Source: Alphaproteobacteria bacterium (GTDB lineage: Bacteria > Planctomycetota > Phycisphaerae > UBA1845). From it: a stretch of 64,000 nt of DNA. The stretch lies in the NCBI GenBank assembly GCA_028285105.1, contig JANQQE010000021.1, positions 124,001 through 188,000 of the forward strand, read 5' to 3'. The stretch's first letter is position 1. The number at the start of each line of letters is the position of its first letter. Made by a program: the position numbers and the translations under genes. Positions 51,330 through 60,112 of the stretch are shown here, in pieces. The notes under the pieces are model-generated. The model did not search any database and was not told the origin of the DNA. It worked only from the letters and a program-made list of their open reading frames with translations.

Positions 51330-52331
51330 ATGATTCGCGAGCAGCAATGCGACATTCTGATCGTCGGTGCCGGGTTAGCCGGAGCATCCACCGCTTTTCA
51401 CCTGCGACGTCTGGGCGCCGAAGGTCTCGTCATGCTCGAAAAGGAAACCGATCCCGGCGTCCATTCATCCGGTCGAAACGCAGCGATGATTCGCGCCTGG
51501 GCCAATGACCCAGACGTTGCCGCGTTTACCCAAGCGGGAGCATCGCAACTTAAAAATGGCGCGCTTTGCAATTTTAGAAAAACTGGAAGCATGTTGCTCG
51601 GACTCGGTGATGACCCGGTGTCCGAGCGCTTTCCGTTGGCAACTGGGCGAGGGATGTGGTGTCCGAACGATGGTGTCGTCGATCCAACTGGTCTGCTGCA
51701 ATCGTATTTGCGCGATCAGGACATTCGTTATGAAACTCCGGTGATCGGTTGGAACGCCAATGAAGCAGGATTCGAAATTCGCACCCCCTCGGCGATGTTT
51801 CAGTCACGAATCCTCGTGAATGCAGCCGGACCGTGGGCGGGTGCTGTCGGCGAGTTACCGCTGGAATCGAGAAACCGCCATCTGTACGTGACGCCCACCA
51901 TAAAGGGCGTGGATGCATCGCAGCCGTTTGTATGGGACGTGGTCAACGAGTTGTACTTTCGACCCGAAGGCGGTGGCTTGCTGCTCTGTGCATGCGATGA
52001 ATCGAGTCGCGAACCCGGCAACTATGTCATCGACGATACTGTCGAAAACATGTTGGCTGCAAAGTTAAGAGAGCATCAACCGAAGCTCTCGAACGTGCAG
52101 ATCAAAACGCAATGGACCGGTCAGCGGGTGTTTGCTGCCGACAAAAAATTCGTGATCGGTTTCGACGCACGCCATCGCGGGTTGTTCCATGTCGCAGGGC
52201 TCGGCGGACACGGGGTAACGTCGTCATATGAGGTCGGGCGGGTCGCAGCCGAATCCATCATGCAGGAAGCAGCCGACGACGCGCATCCGTTTTCACCCAC
52301 GCGACTAGTCGATTCCCCCACCGTTGCTTAG
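51330..52331 (+). CDS. FAD-dependent amine/amino-acid oxidoreductase
   Basis: A 333-residue protein. N-terminal FAD-binding motif DILIVGAGLAGASTAFHLRR (GxGxxG), Glu at the end of the second strand (VMLEKE), then GRNAAMIRAW; the C-terminal VAGLGGHGVTSSYEVGRVAAE is the family's FAD-contact loop. Members of this DAO-superfamily oxidise glycine, D-amino acids or sarcosine; the substrate is not determined. At 333 residues it is shorter than typical (about 370). Confidence 0.85.
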   Translation: MIREQQCDILIVGAGLAGASTAFHLRRLGAEGLVMLEKETDPGVHSSGRNAAMIRAWANDPDVAAFTQAGASQLKNGALCNFRKTGSMLLGLGDDPVSERFPLATGRGMWCPNDGVVDPTGLLQSYLRDQDIRYETPVIGWNANEAGFEIRTPSAMFQSRILVNAAGPWAGAVGELPLESRNRHLYVTPTIKGVDASQPFVWDVVNELYFRPEGGGLLLCACDESSREPGNYVIDDTVENMLAAKLREHQPKLSNVQIKTQWTGQRVFAADKKFVIGFDARHRGLFHVAGLGGHGVTSSYEVGRVAAESIMQEAADDAHPFSPTRLVDSPTVA

Positions 52332-52368
52332 ACCGTCTTGAGCTAAATCGTAGCGATGCGCCAGTGCC

Positions 52369-52396
52369 GTCATTCCCGCGCACGCGGGAATCCAGG
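52369..52396. repeat. Family B palindromic repeat, single copy
   Basis: GTCATTCCCGC followed by GCAC and GCGGGAATCCAGG. It follows the stop of the FAD oxidoreductase gene by about 40 bases. Confidence 0.8.
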
Positions 52397-52424
52397 AGAA
52401 AGCGAAATCGCTACAGTCGCTTAA

Positions 52425-52721
52425 TCAATAGGCAATGTCGAACGATTGGAACTCGCCGGTTGCACGTGAATCGTCCATCTTGTGGCTGGCGATGTTGCCC
52501 TTCATCTCTTTACGGATTCGCCGGTGTAAATCGGCCAGGGCGCTGCTGTTCCCTTCAGCCACCATCTCGACGCTTCCATCCGTAAGATTCTTGACATAAC
52601 CGGTAACGTCAAACGGTTCGGCAATGCGGCAAACCGTAAAGCGAAATCCGACACCTTGGACGCGACCCGCGTAGTTGACGGTGATTCGAGCGTTGTTTTC
52701 GGATGCAGTCATCGAAATCAT
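52425..52721 (-). CDS. Acylphosphatase
   Basis: A 98-residue enzyme hydrolysing acyl phosphates. The active-site signature GRVQGVGFR (Arg27) and GYVKNLTDGSV (Asn45) are present, as in the standard family. Start codon uncertain (ATG at 52721 or 52712). It follows the anti-sigma kinase gene by 14 bases, and these two may be co-transcribed although no functional link is apparent. Confidence 0.93.
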   Translation of the reverse strand: MISMTASENNARITVNYAGRVQGVGFRFTVCRIAEPFDVTGYVKNLTDGSVEMVAEGNSSALADLHRRIRKEMKGNIASHKMDDSRATGEFQSFDIAY

Positions 52722-52734
52722 TAAGCCGGGCAGG

Positions 52735-53187
52735 CTAGCTGTTGGCTGGGTTGAGCTTGGTCATGCATATTTCGCGGCCATTTTCTCGATACTCGACTTC
52801 ATTCATATACGCACGGATCAGCATGATGCCTCGCCCGCACGGCAGCGAAAGTCGATCGGGTGTGGTGGGGTCTGGGATTTCATCCGGGCAAAATCCTTCG
52901 CCCTCGTCGCGCACGCAGATGACGACCTTCTGGGAATTAACGATGTATCGCACGCGAATCTTCTTGTTCGCATCTCCACCATTGCCATGACGAACGGCAT
53001 TGGTCATCGCCTCTTCGAGCGCAAGCTTGATGGCAAACGTGGAGTCTTCATCGTATCCGGAATCTTCGATTTCTTTGAGAATGACGGACTCGGGTTTCTT
53101 CGCTTCGGTCAACGTACTTTGAATTTCGATGACTTTGAACTCGTCATCTTTGGGCGAATCGACATTGTGTGGATCGACAGGTGTCAT
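52735..53187 (-). CDS. Anti-sigma factor / serine-threonine kinase, RsbW-like
   Basis: A 150-residue HATPase_c_2 protein. The N box ALEEAMTNAVRHGN, the G1 box RDEGEGF and the G2 GRGIMLIRAYMNEV fit the RsbW/SpoIIAB kinase family. In such switches the kinase holds a sigma factor and phosphorylates an antagonist with a STAS domain; the STAS gene at 53309 is 121 bases upstream in the same direction. No sigma factor gene is in the window. It may alternatively regulate a non-sigma partner. Confidence 0.88.
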   Translation of the reverse strand: MTPVDPHNVDSPKDDEFKVIEIQSTLTEAKKPESVILKEIEDSGYDEDSTFAIKLALEEAMTNAVRHGNGGDANKKIRVRYIVNSQKVVICVRDEGEGFCPDEIPDPTTPDRLSLPCGRGIMLIRAYMNEVEYRENGREICMTKLNPANS

Positions 53188-53308
53188 GGATTGGTGTCTT
53201 GCGTTCTGTCACGGATCGAATCGACTGGCCGGTAACCGGTGCGGTCCCACAATGTGTCAAGCACGCCCACCGCGCCGGGAGAGCGTTTGCATCTTCTACA
53301 AAATCTTC

Positions 53309-53668
53309 TCAGGAAAAACTGCTGATGGCGTCGGACGATTGTTCATGGATGTCGAAATGCTTGCTCAACCGCGTGATCTTGAAGACTTCGTAAATCTGCG
53401 GGTTGATGTTGGAAAGCTTGAGCTTACCCTTCTTACCCTCAACTTCCTTTTTCAAATTGATCAACATGCCCAAAGCAGCCGACGACAGATGCTCGACATT
53501 GGTAAAATTCAGCAGCAGTTTGATCGCCGGCGTCGATGAGACCAGGGCGAACAGTTCATCTTCGATCTCACGAATCGACAGTTCCTCCAGGATCTTCCGA
53601 TCGCTGAAGCGAACCATGTTCACGGATTCTTCTTCGATAATTGTGAGATGCGGCGACTTTTCCGTCAT
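53309..53668 (-). CDS. STAS-domain anti-sigma factor antagonist, RsbV-like
   Basis: A 119-residue single STAS domain. The phosphorylatable Ser is in the HLSSAALGML segment (Ser62 or Ser63), as in SpoIIAA/RsbV; KITRLSKHFDIHEQSSDA is the closing helix. Forms a partner-switch pair with the kinase encoded at 52735. ATG at 53668. The two would control a general stress-type sigma factor or a phosphatase cascade. Confidence 0.88.
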   Translation of the reverse strand: MTEKSPHLTIIEEESVNMVRFSDRKILEELSIREIEDELFALVSSTPAIKLLLNFTNVEHLSSAALGMLINLKKEVEGKKGKLKLSNINPQIYEVFKITRLSKHFDIHEQSSDAISSFS

Positions 53669-53873
53669 CGGGCCAACTCCTGCCTGTTGCGTTACCCAGT
53701 TGCTTGTTACTTTAATCTAACCCAGAGTCACAGGGTGTCAATTGTATCGGAAATCCAAGGCGGCGTACGATTGGAATTCTGTGGGAAACCTTCCGCCCGT
53801 ATCCGTCGAGCACAACACTCATTCGATGAAACATTTTCAAGGCAGTTGACGTATTGAGCGGCAGGCGAATGGC

Positions 53874-55118
53874 ATGAAATCGAACAAACCGCAAACCAAC
53901 CCTGCCGTCACCGACGCGCTGCCCTATCTGACATCGGACCTGCCCGGAATCGGCGGGACGATCAAGAACTTCGATGAGGATTTCGTCGTCGAGGAGATCC
54001 CCAAATACGAACCCAGCGGTGAAGGGACACACGTTTTTTTCGAGATCGAAAAGAAGGGACTGACCACCCGCGACGCCATCGCCCGTATAAGCCGCCAAGT
54101 GGGCCGCCTCCGACGCGATGTGGGCTATGCCGGGTTGAAAGATGCGCGGGGAATCACGCGGCAGGTACTCAGCGTCGAACACATCGACCCCAAAAAAGTG
54201 TTAGCCGCCAACGCCGACGGCATTCGCATACTCTGGGCGAAGCGGCATCAAAACAAAATCAAGGTCGGCCACCTTGCGGGCAATCGATTCACGATTCGAA
54301 TTCGCGATGTGCAACCGGGTTGCCTCGACCGCGCCGAAGCGATCGTCGCCCGCCTCGTCGAAAAGGGCATGCTCAATTACTTCGGACCGCAACGTTTCGG
54401 AATGCGAGGCACCAATTCGCTCGTAGGACAAGCTGCCCTTGCCGGCGATTACGAACGGGCCATCACCTTAATCTGCGGCGTGCCCACCGACGAAGATTCG
54501 CCGGGCGCGCGCCAAGCAAGAGAATTGTTCGAGCAAGCGCGCTACGAAGAGTCTTTCAAGTCCTGGCCGTCCGGCCACTGCACCGAACGCGCCATCTGCA
54601 AACGGGCGCAACGCGGACAAGTCGACTGGTTCAAACTATGGCGAAGCATCGACCGCTCCATGCGAAAGCTCTACGTCTCCGCATTTCAAAGTGAACTGTT
54701 CAACAAAGTCGTGGCCAAGCGTATCGACCGCATCGAAGAATTGATCCCCGGCGACGTCGCATGGCTGCACCGAAACGGAGCCTGCTTCGCCGTAGAAGAT
54801 ATCGAAGCAGAGCAACAGCGCTGCAACCAATTCGAAATCTCACCATCAGGCCCAATGTTCGGCAAGAAAATGACCCAACCGAAACAAGAAGCCGCCGCCC
54901 TCGAACAAGCCGTACTCAAAGAAAGCAGAGGCAATCTCGACAGCCGCCTAACCGGCGCAAGCGACCGCCCCGAAGGAGCAAGACGCCCCATCCGCGTCCC
55001 GGTGCAAGATGCAGAAAGCAAGGAAGGCAAAGACCAAAACGGCGAATACCTGGAATTGAAATTCGCACTCCCGCCAGGATCATACGCCACAAGCTTCGTA
55101 CGAGAAGTCAGCAAGTAG
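53874..55118 (+). CDS. truD: tRNA pseudouridine(13) synthase
   Basis: A 414-residue enzyme with the TruD pattern: NFDEDFVVEEIPKYEPSGEGTHVFFEIEKKG, catalytic Asp90 in VGYAGLKDARGITRQ, RNRFTIRIRDV-like GNRFTIRIRDV, and LNYFGPQRFGMRGTNSLVG. The insertion region (about 300-390) is rich in Gln, Arg and Lys. ATG at 53874. The TAG stop at 55116-55118 lies within a dispersed repeat of family A, so the last residues may have been altered by repeat insertion. Confidence 0.92.
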   Translation: MKSNKPQTNPAVTDALPYLTSDLPGIGGTIKNFDEDFVVEEIPKYEPSGEGTHVFFEIEKKGLTTRDAIARISRQVGRLRRDVGYAGLKDARGITRQVLSVEHIDPKKVLAANADGIRILWAKRHQNKIKVGHLAGNRFTIRIRDVQPGCLDRAEAIVARLVEKGMLNYFGPQRFGMRGTNSLVGQAALAGDYERAITLICGVPTDEDSPGARQARELFEQARYEESFKSWPSGHCTERAICKRAQRGQVDWFKLWRSIDRSMRKLYVSAFQSELFNKVVAKRIDRIEELIPGDVAWLHRNGACFAVEDIEAEQQRCNQFEISPSGPMFGKKMTQPKQEAAALEQAVLKESRGNLDSRLTGASDRPEGARRPIRVPVQDAESKEGKDQNGEYLELKFALPPGSYATSFVREVSK

Positions 55119-55177
55119 GTCGGGTCAACGACCCGTCAAGTACGCCCAACGTCCGTCGGGTCGATGACCCGCCCTAC
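55115..55177. repeat. Inverted pair of family A repeats overlapping the truD stop
   Basis: Copy one, 55115-55137: GTAGGTCGGGTC, then AAC and GACCCGTC; its TAG is the truD stop codon. Copy two, 55155-55177, inverted: GTCGGGTCGATGACCCG then CCCTAC. The pair lies between truD and the minus-strand SGNH gene at 55183. Confidence 0.85.
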
Positions 55178-55182
55178 ATGAG

Positions 55183-55959
55183 TCATTGCTCTGCTGCATT
55201 GGTTTCGAATGCTTTTAGAAATTCATCCGCCGCGATGGTATTGCCGGCTGCGCTTAGGTGATTGCAGTCGAAGTAGTTTTCGCCGCTTGCGGTTATTTCG
55301 TCGGAGCGGGATTCGATATCGACTAGCGTCGCGCCGGAGTTCTCTGCTGCTTGTCTGATGCGATCGTTCAGGCGGCTTATGTAGACGTTGGCGTTGATGG
55401 CTTGCGGGGTCAGCAGGATGTTCAACGGGAGCGGGTCGCACGAACTGGTTTGTTCGCGGATGGGGAAAAACGTCGCGACGTACACTTCCCAGCCCTCTGC
55501 CATTGCGGCGCTGATTTGCTGTTCTAGGTTGGCTTGGGTGTCGTCGAGCAGTTCGGTCAGACGGCCTGCGAATGGGTAGTCGGATGAGTTGGGCGAGAAA
55601 ATCAACAGCGAATCGGTTCCACCGATGAAGTCGATCACGTCATTGCCACCCTGCCAGAGCAGAAGCGTCGTTGTGTTGGGGTACGTCTGACGCGCGATGA
55701 TGCCCTGCAACCGACCCAAACCGTCTTCGGTCGATTCGCCGCCCTGGCCCTCATTGGCAAAACGGATGGGATCTTCGCCGAGACTTTCGCGGAGGATGTC
55801 CCAATAGTCGCGGCTGCTCGGACCGTTGGTGTTGGAGCCACCGAATGCGATGTAATTCACGTTGGGATCGGGGACGGTGAAGGACAACGAATCGCACCCG
55901 GCGAATCCGACCGTGCAGCACAGAAGCACCGCGAACGTCATCAGTGGTTTCGATCTCAT
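55183..55959 (-). CDS. SGNH/GDSL-type lipoprotein
   Basis: A 258-residue lipoprotein; signal ends GFAGC (about Cys 22). The SGNH blocks: AFGGSNTNG (GGS in place of GDS), LLWQGGNDVI (block III, Asn), and a final DCNHLSAAGNTIAA (Asp and His). The nucleophile Ser is present. Probably a carbohydrate or acyl esterase in the periplasm. ATG at 55959. Similar in class to the protein at 22491 but much shorter. Confidence 0.83.
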   Translation of the reverse strand: MRSKPLMTFAVLLCCTVGFAGCDSLSFTVPDPNVNYIAFGGSNTNGPSSRDYWDILRESLGEDPIRFANEGQGGESTEDGLGRLQGIIARQTYPNTTTLLLWQGGNDVIDFIGGTDSLLIFSPNSSDYPFAGRLTELLDDTQANLEQQISAAMAEGWEVYVATFFPIREQTSSCDPLPLNILLTPQAINANVYISRLNDRIRQAAENSGATLVDIESRSDEITASGENYFDCNHLSAAGNTIAADEFLKAFETNAAEQ

Positions 55960-56028
55960 GTCGAGATGATAGACGCAGCCCATGTGTCAGTCGAGCGCCA
56001 ATGCCTTTGGCGAATGGCGGACCAACAC

Positions 56029-56108
56029 CGTCTCTCCCGCGCACGCGGGAGTCCAGAAGGGGCGGCGTTACGTACGTCGACTGGATTCCCGCTTTCGCGG
56101 GAGAGACG
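56029..56108. repeat. Inverted pair of family B repeats
   Basis: Left copy 56029-56056: CGTCTCTCCCGC, GCAC, GCGGGAGTCCAG. Right copy 56081-56108, inverted: CTGGATTCCCGC, TTTC, GCGGGAGAGACG. The outer arms CGTCTCTCCCGC and GCGGGAGAGACG are complementary to one another. The pair lies ahead of the small gene at 56279. Confidence 0.8.
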
Positions 56109-56278
56109 ACTTGTGTGCGGGTTGTCTATGGGCATGGGACTTATAGGTGGGCTTGCGTTTCGACAATGCTGAAGGATTACTCTAAGATTCGGTGGTTAAC
56201 TCTTGTGGCCGTTCTGGATTTGTTCTTGGCGGCTCGGTGTCGATGACGTGCCGGACTAATTTTTCGAGGTTTCAGCGA

Positions 56279-56572
56279 ATGCCCGATTATTCAAATCATC
56301 AGCGAAAGCTCATCAACCGGTACTACGATAACCGCGACGACATCATGTTGACCAAGGTGCAGGAATTGGTGACGGAACTATTCCTGGCTGAGACCAAGTC
56401 CAAAACCGATCAACTCTGGAAGCGCGTGACCAAGGCGATGGAGAACCTGAAGATCAAACCATCGGTCATCGAACACATCGTGGCTTCGCAAGACCCAGCC
56501 GTTCTCGCGTCGAACGTGCAGGATTGGTTGAAGGGTTCAGCACCCAAAGCCGAATCGCCCAACCGCAAGTAG
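56279..56572 (+). CDS. Conserved small helical protein, unknown
   Basis: A 97-residue protein from the ATG at 56279, which has GAGG 9 bases upstream. It is predicted to be almost all helical (YYDNRDDIMLTKVQELVTELFLAE, TDQLWKRVTKAMENLKI, IEHIVASQDPAVLASNVQDWLKG). No membrane or signal segment. Similar sequences may be common in planctomycetes but no function is known to me. Confidence 0.72.
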   Translation: MPDYSNHQRKLINRYYDNRDDIMLTKVQELVTELFLAETKSKTDQLWKRVTKAMENLKIKPSVIEHIVASQDPAVLASNVQDWLKGSAPKAESPNRK

Positions 56573-56611
56573 CCCGTTTCAGCCCTTCACATTGAAGCGT
56601 GGGCAACGTCT

Positions 56612-58795
56612 CTACGCTTGTCGGTTCAAGTGTTCACGGAACGATTTCAAGACCCGACTTAATACGGCGTCGTAGGTGAAGCGTTCGTGTACGCATGCTT
56701 GCAGGTCTTTGAGCATTGCACTGCGCTGCTCGATGCTAGCCAGGAATGATTCGGCTCGGCCTTCAAAATCTTCGGCTGACGTGAACACGATCTCGCGGAA
56801 ATTTGGAAAGTCGGGGATGACTTCAGGTGACCTTCCGTTTGCGCGAAGCCGTTCGAACTCACTGGCTGGCAGGTCGCCGAAATCGCCTTCGCAATAGCGC
56901 GTGAGCGGCAGCGACCCGCTCGCGATGATTTCAAACGAACGCTGATGGTGGAATCCGGACGGGATCAATTGCAGGCTCAGCGTTGACGAATGATACACCG
57001 CACAAAGGTCCTGGCCATGCTCGACGACACCAGCAGCGTGAGCGCTCAGCGTCGGATGATCTTCCCAGCCCTTACCAAAAATTCGAAACGTCCGCCCCGT
57101 GCGTTGGGCCCAGTTGGAGACCCATTCGAGCGTGCGCTGCCGACGCCCCCAATCGAACACGCGATAGGTGTAGTGCGTGGCGAAGTTGCGAATGCTCTCC
57201 ACGGTAAAGTCGAGTTTCAATGACTGGGCAACATCCGACGTCAGATCCACCGCTTTTTTTTGACAAAACGAATCGTCATCGATCGCCGTTTTGGCGGATT
57301 CAAAGAGCACATCCATGAACCCATGCACCGACGAATCGTTCTTGGTTTTCTCGATCTCATGGAACGCTTCAATCGGCATAGACGCATTGCTGACGAATGA
57401 CACATCGCACGTAAATCGCGCCAGTTGTTTGTCGCTTGCTGCACCATCGTGAAAAACGCGCGTCGATACGGGCACATCGACGTACTCAAACTGATCCGGT
57501 GGATAGTCGAATTGTTCGATGCATCGCGGACGAAACAAACCGCAAACGAAATCGGAAGTCGTCACCGATTGGCCCGCTTCCTTGCACAGCAGTTCGGGCA
57601 TCGGGTCTTGAATCCACGTGAGCATGGGAAGCCGACTTGGCAGGAACGGATACTCTCGGCGCATGTGGTCGAGGATGATGAGCAGGTCGGGTTTGAATGC
57701 ATCGATCGTCTTACAGATCGCATTGGGCTCAAGGCAGTGGTGATCGAATTCTTCGATCAACAATCGCGTTTCATATCCCATGTGATCGAGGGCATCCAAC
57801 GCATCGCGAGTCGAATATTGAAGCATCGTTGTGAATCGTGACGTCAATGCCAACACGCGACCGGGCGGCTTCAATCGTTGAGCCTGCTCGCTTAGCGATG
57901 CGCTTCGATAATGTGCTTCGAGTCGATCCGTAAGTTCCTTGAGTTCGTCATCACGGGCGGCTTGAATGGCGACGACATCGTTTTGAATCTCGGCCGTAAG
58001 ACCAATGTCGTCCGATTGATTGAGTACAAGTTGCGGCAAGACGACAGGATCGTTCTCGCGCAAGTGACGATTCAACTTTGCAACCGCATCGGGTCCGATG
58101 AACCATTCCATGTGGCTGTGTGCGAGTAGCTCGCTTTGATCGGCACCGTGCATCCAGGCGACAAACTTTTTCAAGTCGGGTTCGATCACGAATACAGGAT
58201 GATTGTAATTCAAAAATGCCCCACAAGTCAGATCGCATATTTTTCGCAGCAATGCACCGAGGCTTACACCGACAACGACAGGCACGTGAATGGGCCCCTG
58301 CTCGGGCAACTTGAGGCCAAATTCATGAGGTTCAATGCCAAGGTCGCTGATCCATTCGCGAACACATCCCGGTTGGCGTCGCGACATATGAAGACGGCCG
58401 CAACTCGATTTGAACAAGTGGATCTTCTTGAGTTCATTCTGAGCGGCTAACAAGTCTGCTTCGTAATGCGGGTAGCGCTTAAGAAACGCTTGAAGACTCT
58501 TGTCGTAGTTTTGATTCAAAGCGTTCCACGCGATCCGCCCGTTGGGAAGTGTCTGTAACGAATCGTTGAGCTGCCCGCGCTGCCCGATGGGACCGCCTAT
58601 GTCGGCTCGGGCTTGAATCAACTCGCGGGCAGGCCCACCGTATCCCAGCTTCACAAGGGCCTGTACGCTTAGTGCGGCGATGTCAGGCGCATGCGGCAAT
58701 TTGTTCAACAAATCGTGCGATTCTCGAAGAAACTGAAAGTGGCGACCGGCTTGGAACATCCCGGCAAGTTGTTCTGCGTGTTTTGCCGTTGGCAA
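56612..58795 (-). CDS. CgeB-like glycosyltransferase with N-terminal helical region
   Basis: A 727-residue protein (start codon TTG; an internal ATG at about 58759 is an alternative). The N-terminal 330 residues are helical and include TPR-like DIAALSVQALVKLGY. From about 330, VLALTSRFTTMLQYSTRDALDALDHMGYE, then LPMLTWIQDPMP and a C-terminal Rossmann unit with TLSLQLIPSGFHHQRSFEIIASGSLPLTRY and ERFTYDAVLSRVLKSF match the CgeB family of spore-coat/flagellin glycosyltransferases. Substrate unknown. It is divergent from the GT2 gene at 58964, and the two may share a function. Confidence 0.78.
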   Translation of the reverse strand: MPTAKHAEQLAGMFQAGRHFQFLRESHDLLNKLPHAPDIAALSVQALVKLGYGGPARELIQARADIGGPIGQRGQLNDSLQTLPNGRIAWNALNQNYDKSLQAFLKRYPHYEADLLAAQNELKKIHLFKSSCGRLHMSRRQPGCVREWISDLGIEPHEFGLKLPEQGPIHVPVVVGVSLGALLRKICDLTCGAFLNYNHPVFVIEPDLKKFVAWMHGADQSELLAHSHMEWFIGPDAVAKLNRHLRENDPVVLPQLVLNQSDDIGLTAEIQNDVVAIQAARDDELKELTDRLEAHYRSASLSEQAQRLKPPGRVLALTSRFTTMLQYSTRDALDALDHMGYETRLLIEEFDHHCLEPNAICKTIDAFKPDLLIILDHMRREYPFLPSRLPMLTWIQDPMPELLCKEAGQSVTTSDFVCGLFRPRCIEQFDYPPDQFEYVDVPVSTRVFHDGAASDKQLARFTCDVSFVSNASMPIEAFHEIEKTKNDSSVHGFMDVLFESAKTAIDDDSFCQKKAVDLTSDVAQSLKLDFTVESIRNFATHYTYRVFDWGRRQRTLEWVSNWAQRTGRTFRIFGKGWEDHPTLSAHAAGVVEHGQDLCAVYHSSTLSLQLIPSGFHHQRSFEIIASGSLPLTRYCEGDFGDLPASEFERLRANGRSPEVIPDFPNFREIVFTSAEDFEGRAESFLASIEQRSAMLKDLQACVHERFTYDAVLSRVLKSFREHLNRQA

Positions 58796-58963
58796 TTTAG
58801 CCTCGATTCGCGCGTGTGCGTGTCGATTTGAACGAAACTGGTGTATCGGCAGAAATTGCCTGCCAGGTCCAGCCGACAGCTTGCTTGGGTCAGTAACGGT
58901 GTTGAAAGTTCGGCTGGACGCGAGGGTCGATGCCCGCCGATGCGTATGAAATAGTTTCTATAG

Positions 58964-60094
58964 ATGGCGTTTTTATGGGCAAGGCGAGGAATCTTGAAAC
59001 CGCGTATCAGTGTTATCGTGCCGACGTGCGAGCGCCCCGAAGCGCTGAGAACGTTACTGTCGTTTCTGAGCAAGCAGCAGATTGACGACAGCGCGTCGTT
59101 TGAAGTTGTCGTCGCTGCCGATGGCGTAGGCAGCGCGCCGCATGAATTGAAAGAATCGCTGGACCTCCCGGATGCGAAATCCGCAACCGTGCGTTGCCTG
59201 CAACTCGATCGGGTCGGTATATCCGCCGCCAAGAACGCAGCCGTCGCCGCTTCGACCGGTGATATCCTGCTGTTCGTCAATGACGACATCGAACCCTGGC
59301 CCGACTTCATCCAGCGACACGCCGACGCACATTCAGGCGGAAGCGATGTGGTTCTCGGATATTCGCCGTGGGCGATTTACCCGGATCAAACGATTCTCGA
59401 TGAAATGATCGCCCGCACACGGATGGTGTTTTTCTATAGCGATCTGAAATGCGGCGAATCGTATGGAATCCGGAATGCATGGAACCTGAATCTTTCCGTC
59501 GCACGGCCGCTTGTCGATCGACTGGACGGACCCTTCGCCGAATCGCTTCAGCCAGTGTTCTACGACGATGTCGAATTCGCCCATCGATTGATCGGTGACG
59601 AAAACCGCGTGTACTACGCTTCCAACGCCGTGGCGATTCATCGACATCGATATACCTTGGCGGCGTACTTCGGGCGCGAGGCGCTGCTTGGCGTGATGGC
59701 CCACTCCCTCCATCAAATCAATGCCGATTGTTTCAAATCGATTTTTTCAAGCGATTTGAATGAACTTGTCGCAGCAGCTGATCGTGCGGTGGACATTGAC
59801 GTATCGGATGAAACGCGGTCCCTCGCGACACTCAACGAACTTGCCGCCCATGCAATTAATCATCCGGTCGATGAACGTTTGGTTCGAGCGATGTACATTG
59901 CCCATCTGCCGCTGAAACGCAGGGCATTTCGATTGGGACTCCTTGCAAGACAATCAGCACCGAACCGCCCGTGGAAGGAATATCCGAAGTTGGCAGAAGA
60001 GGCACTTGGAAACGATTCGGTGATGAAACCGCTCGCGACTACACAGTGCAAATCGAATCTCCCGCGAAGAATGTCTGCACCGGACGGACCTTGA
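58964..60094 (+). CDS. Family 2 glycosyltransferase
   Basis: A 376-residue inverting GT-A protein. Opening ISVIVPTCERPEALRTLLSFL (nucleotide-binding strand), middle VGISAAKNAAVAASTGDILLFVNDDIEP (DxD-type VNDD), and FYDDVEFAHRLIGD (catalytic Asp region). The C-terminal 120 residues form a helical unit that may bind the acceptor. The ATG at 58964 is used; a TTG at 58994 has a better AGGCGAGG site and may be the real start. It is divergent from the CgeB-like gene. Confidence 0.85.
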   Translation: MAFLWARRGILKPRISVIVPTCERPEALRTLLSFLSKQQIDDSASFEVVVAADGVGSAPHELKESLDLPDAKSATVRCLQLDRVGISAAKNAAVAASTGDILLFVNDDIEPWPDFIQRHADAHSGGSDVVLGYSPWAIYPDQTILDEMIARTRMVFFYSDLKCGESYGIRNAWNLNLSVARPLVDRLDGPFAESLQPVFYDDVEFAHRLIGDENRVYYASNAVAIHRHRYTLAAYFGREALLGVMAHSLHQINADCFKSIFSSDLNELVAAADRAVDIDVSDETRSLATLNELAAHAINHPVDERLVRAMYIAHLPLKRRAFRLGLLARQSAPNRPWKEYPKLAEEALGNDSVMKPLATTQCKSNLPRRMSAPDGP

Positions 60095-60112
60095 AATGTC
60101 TTAACCCAATAC

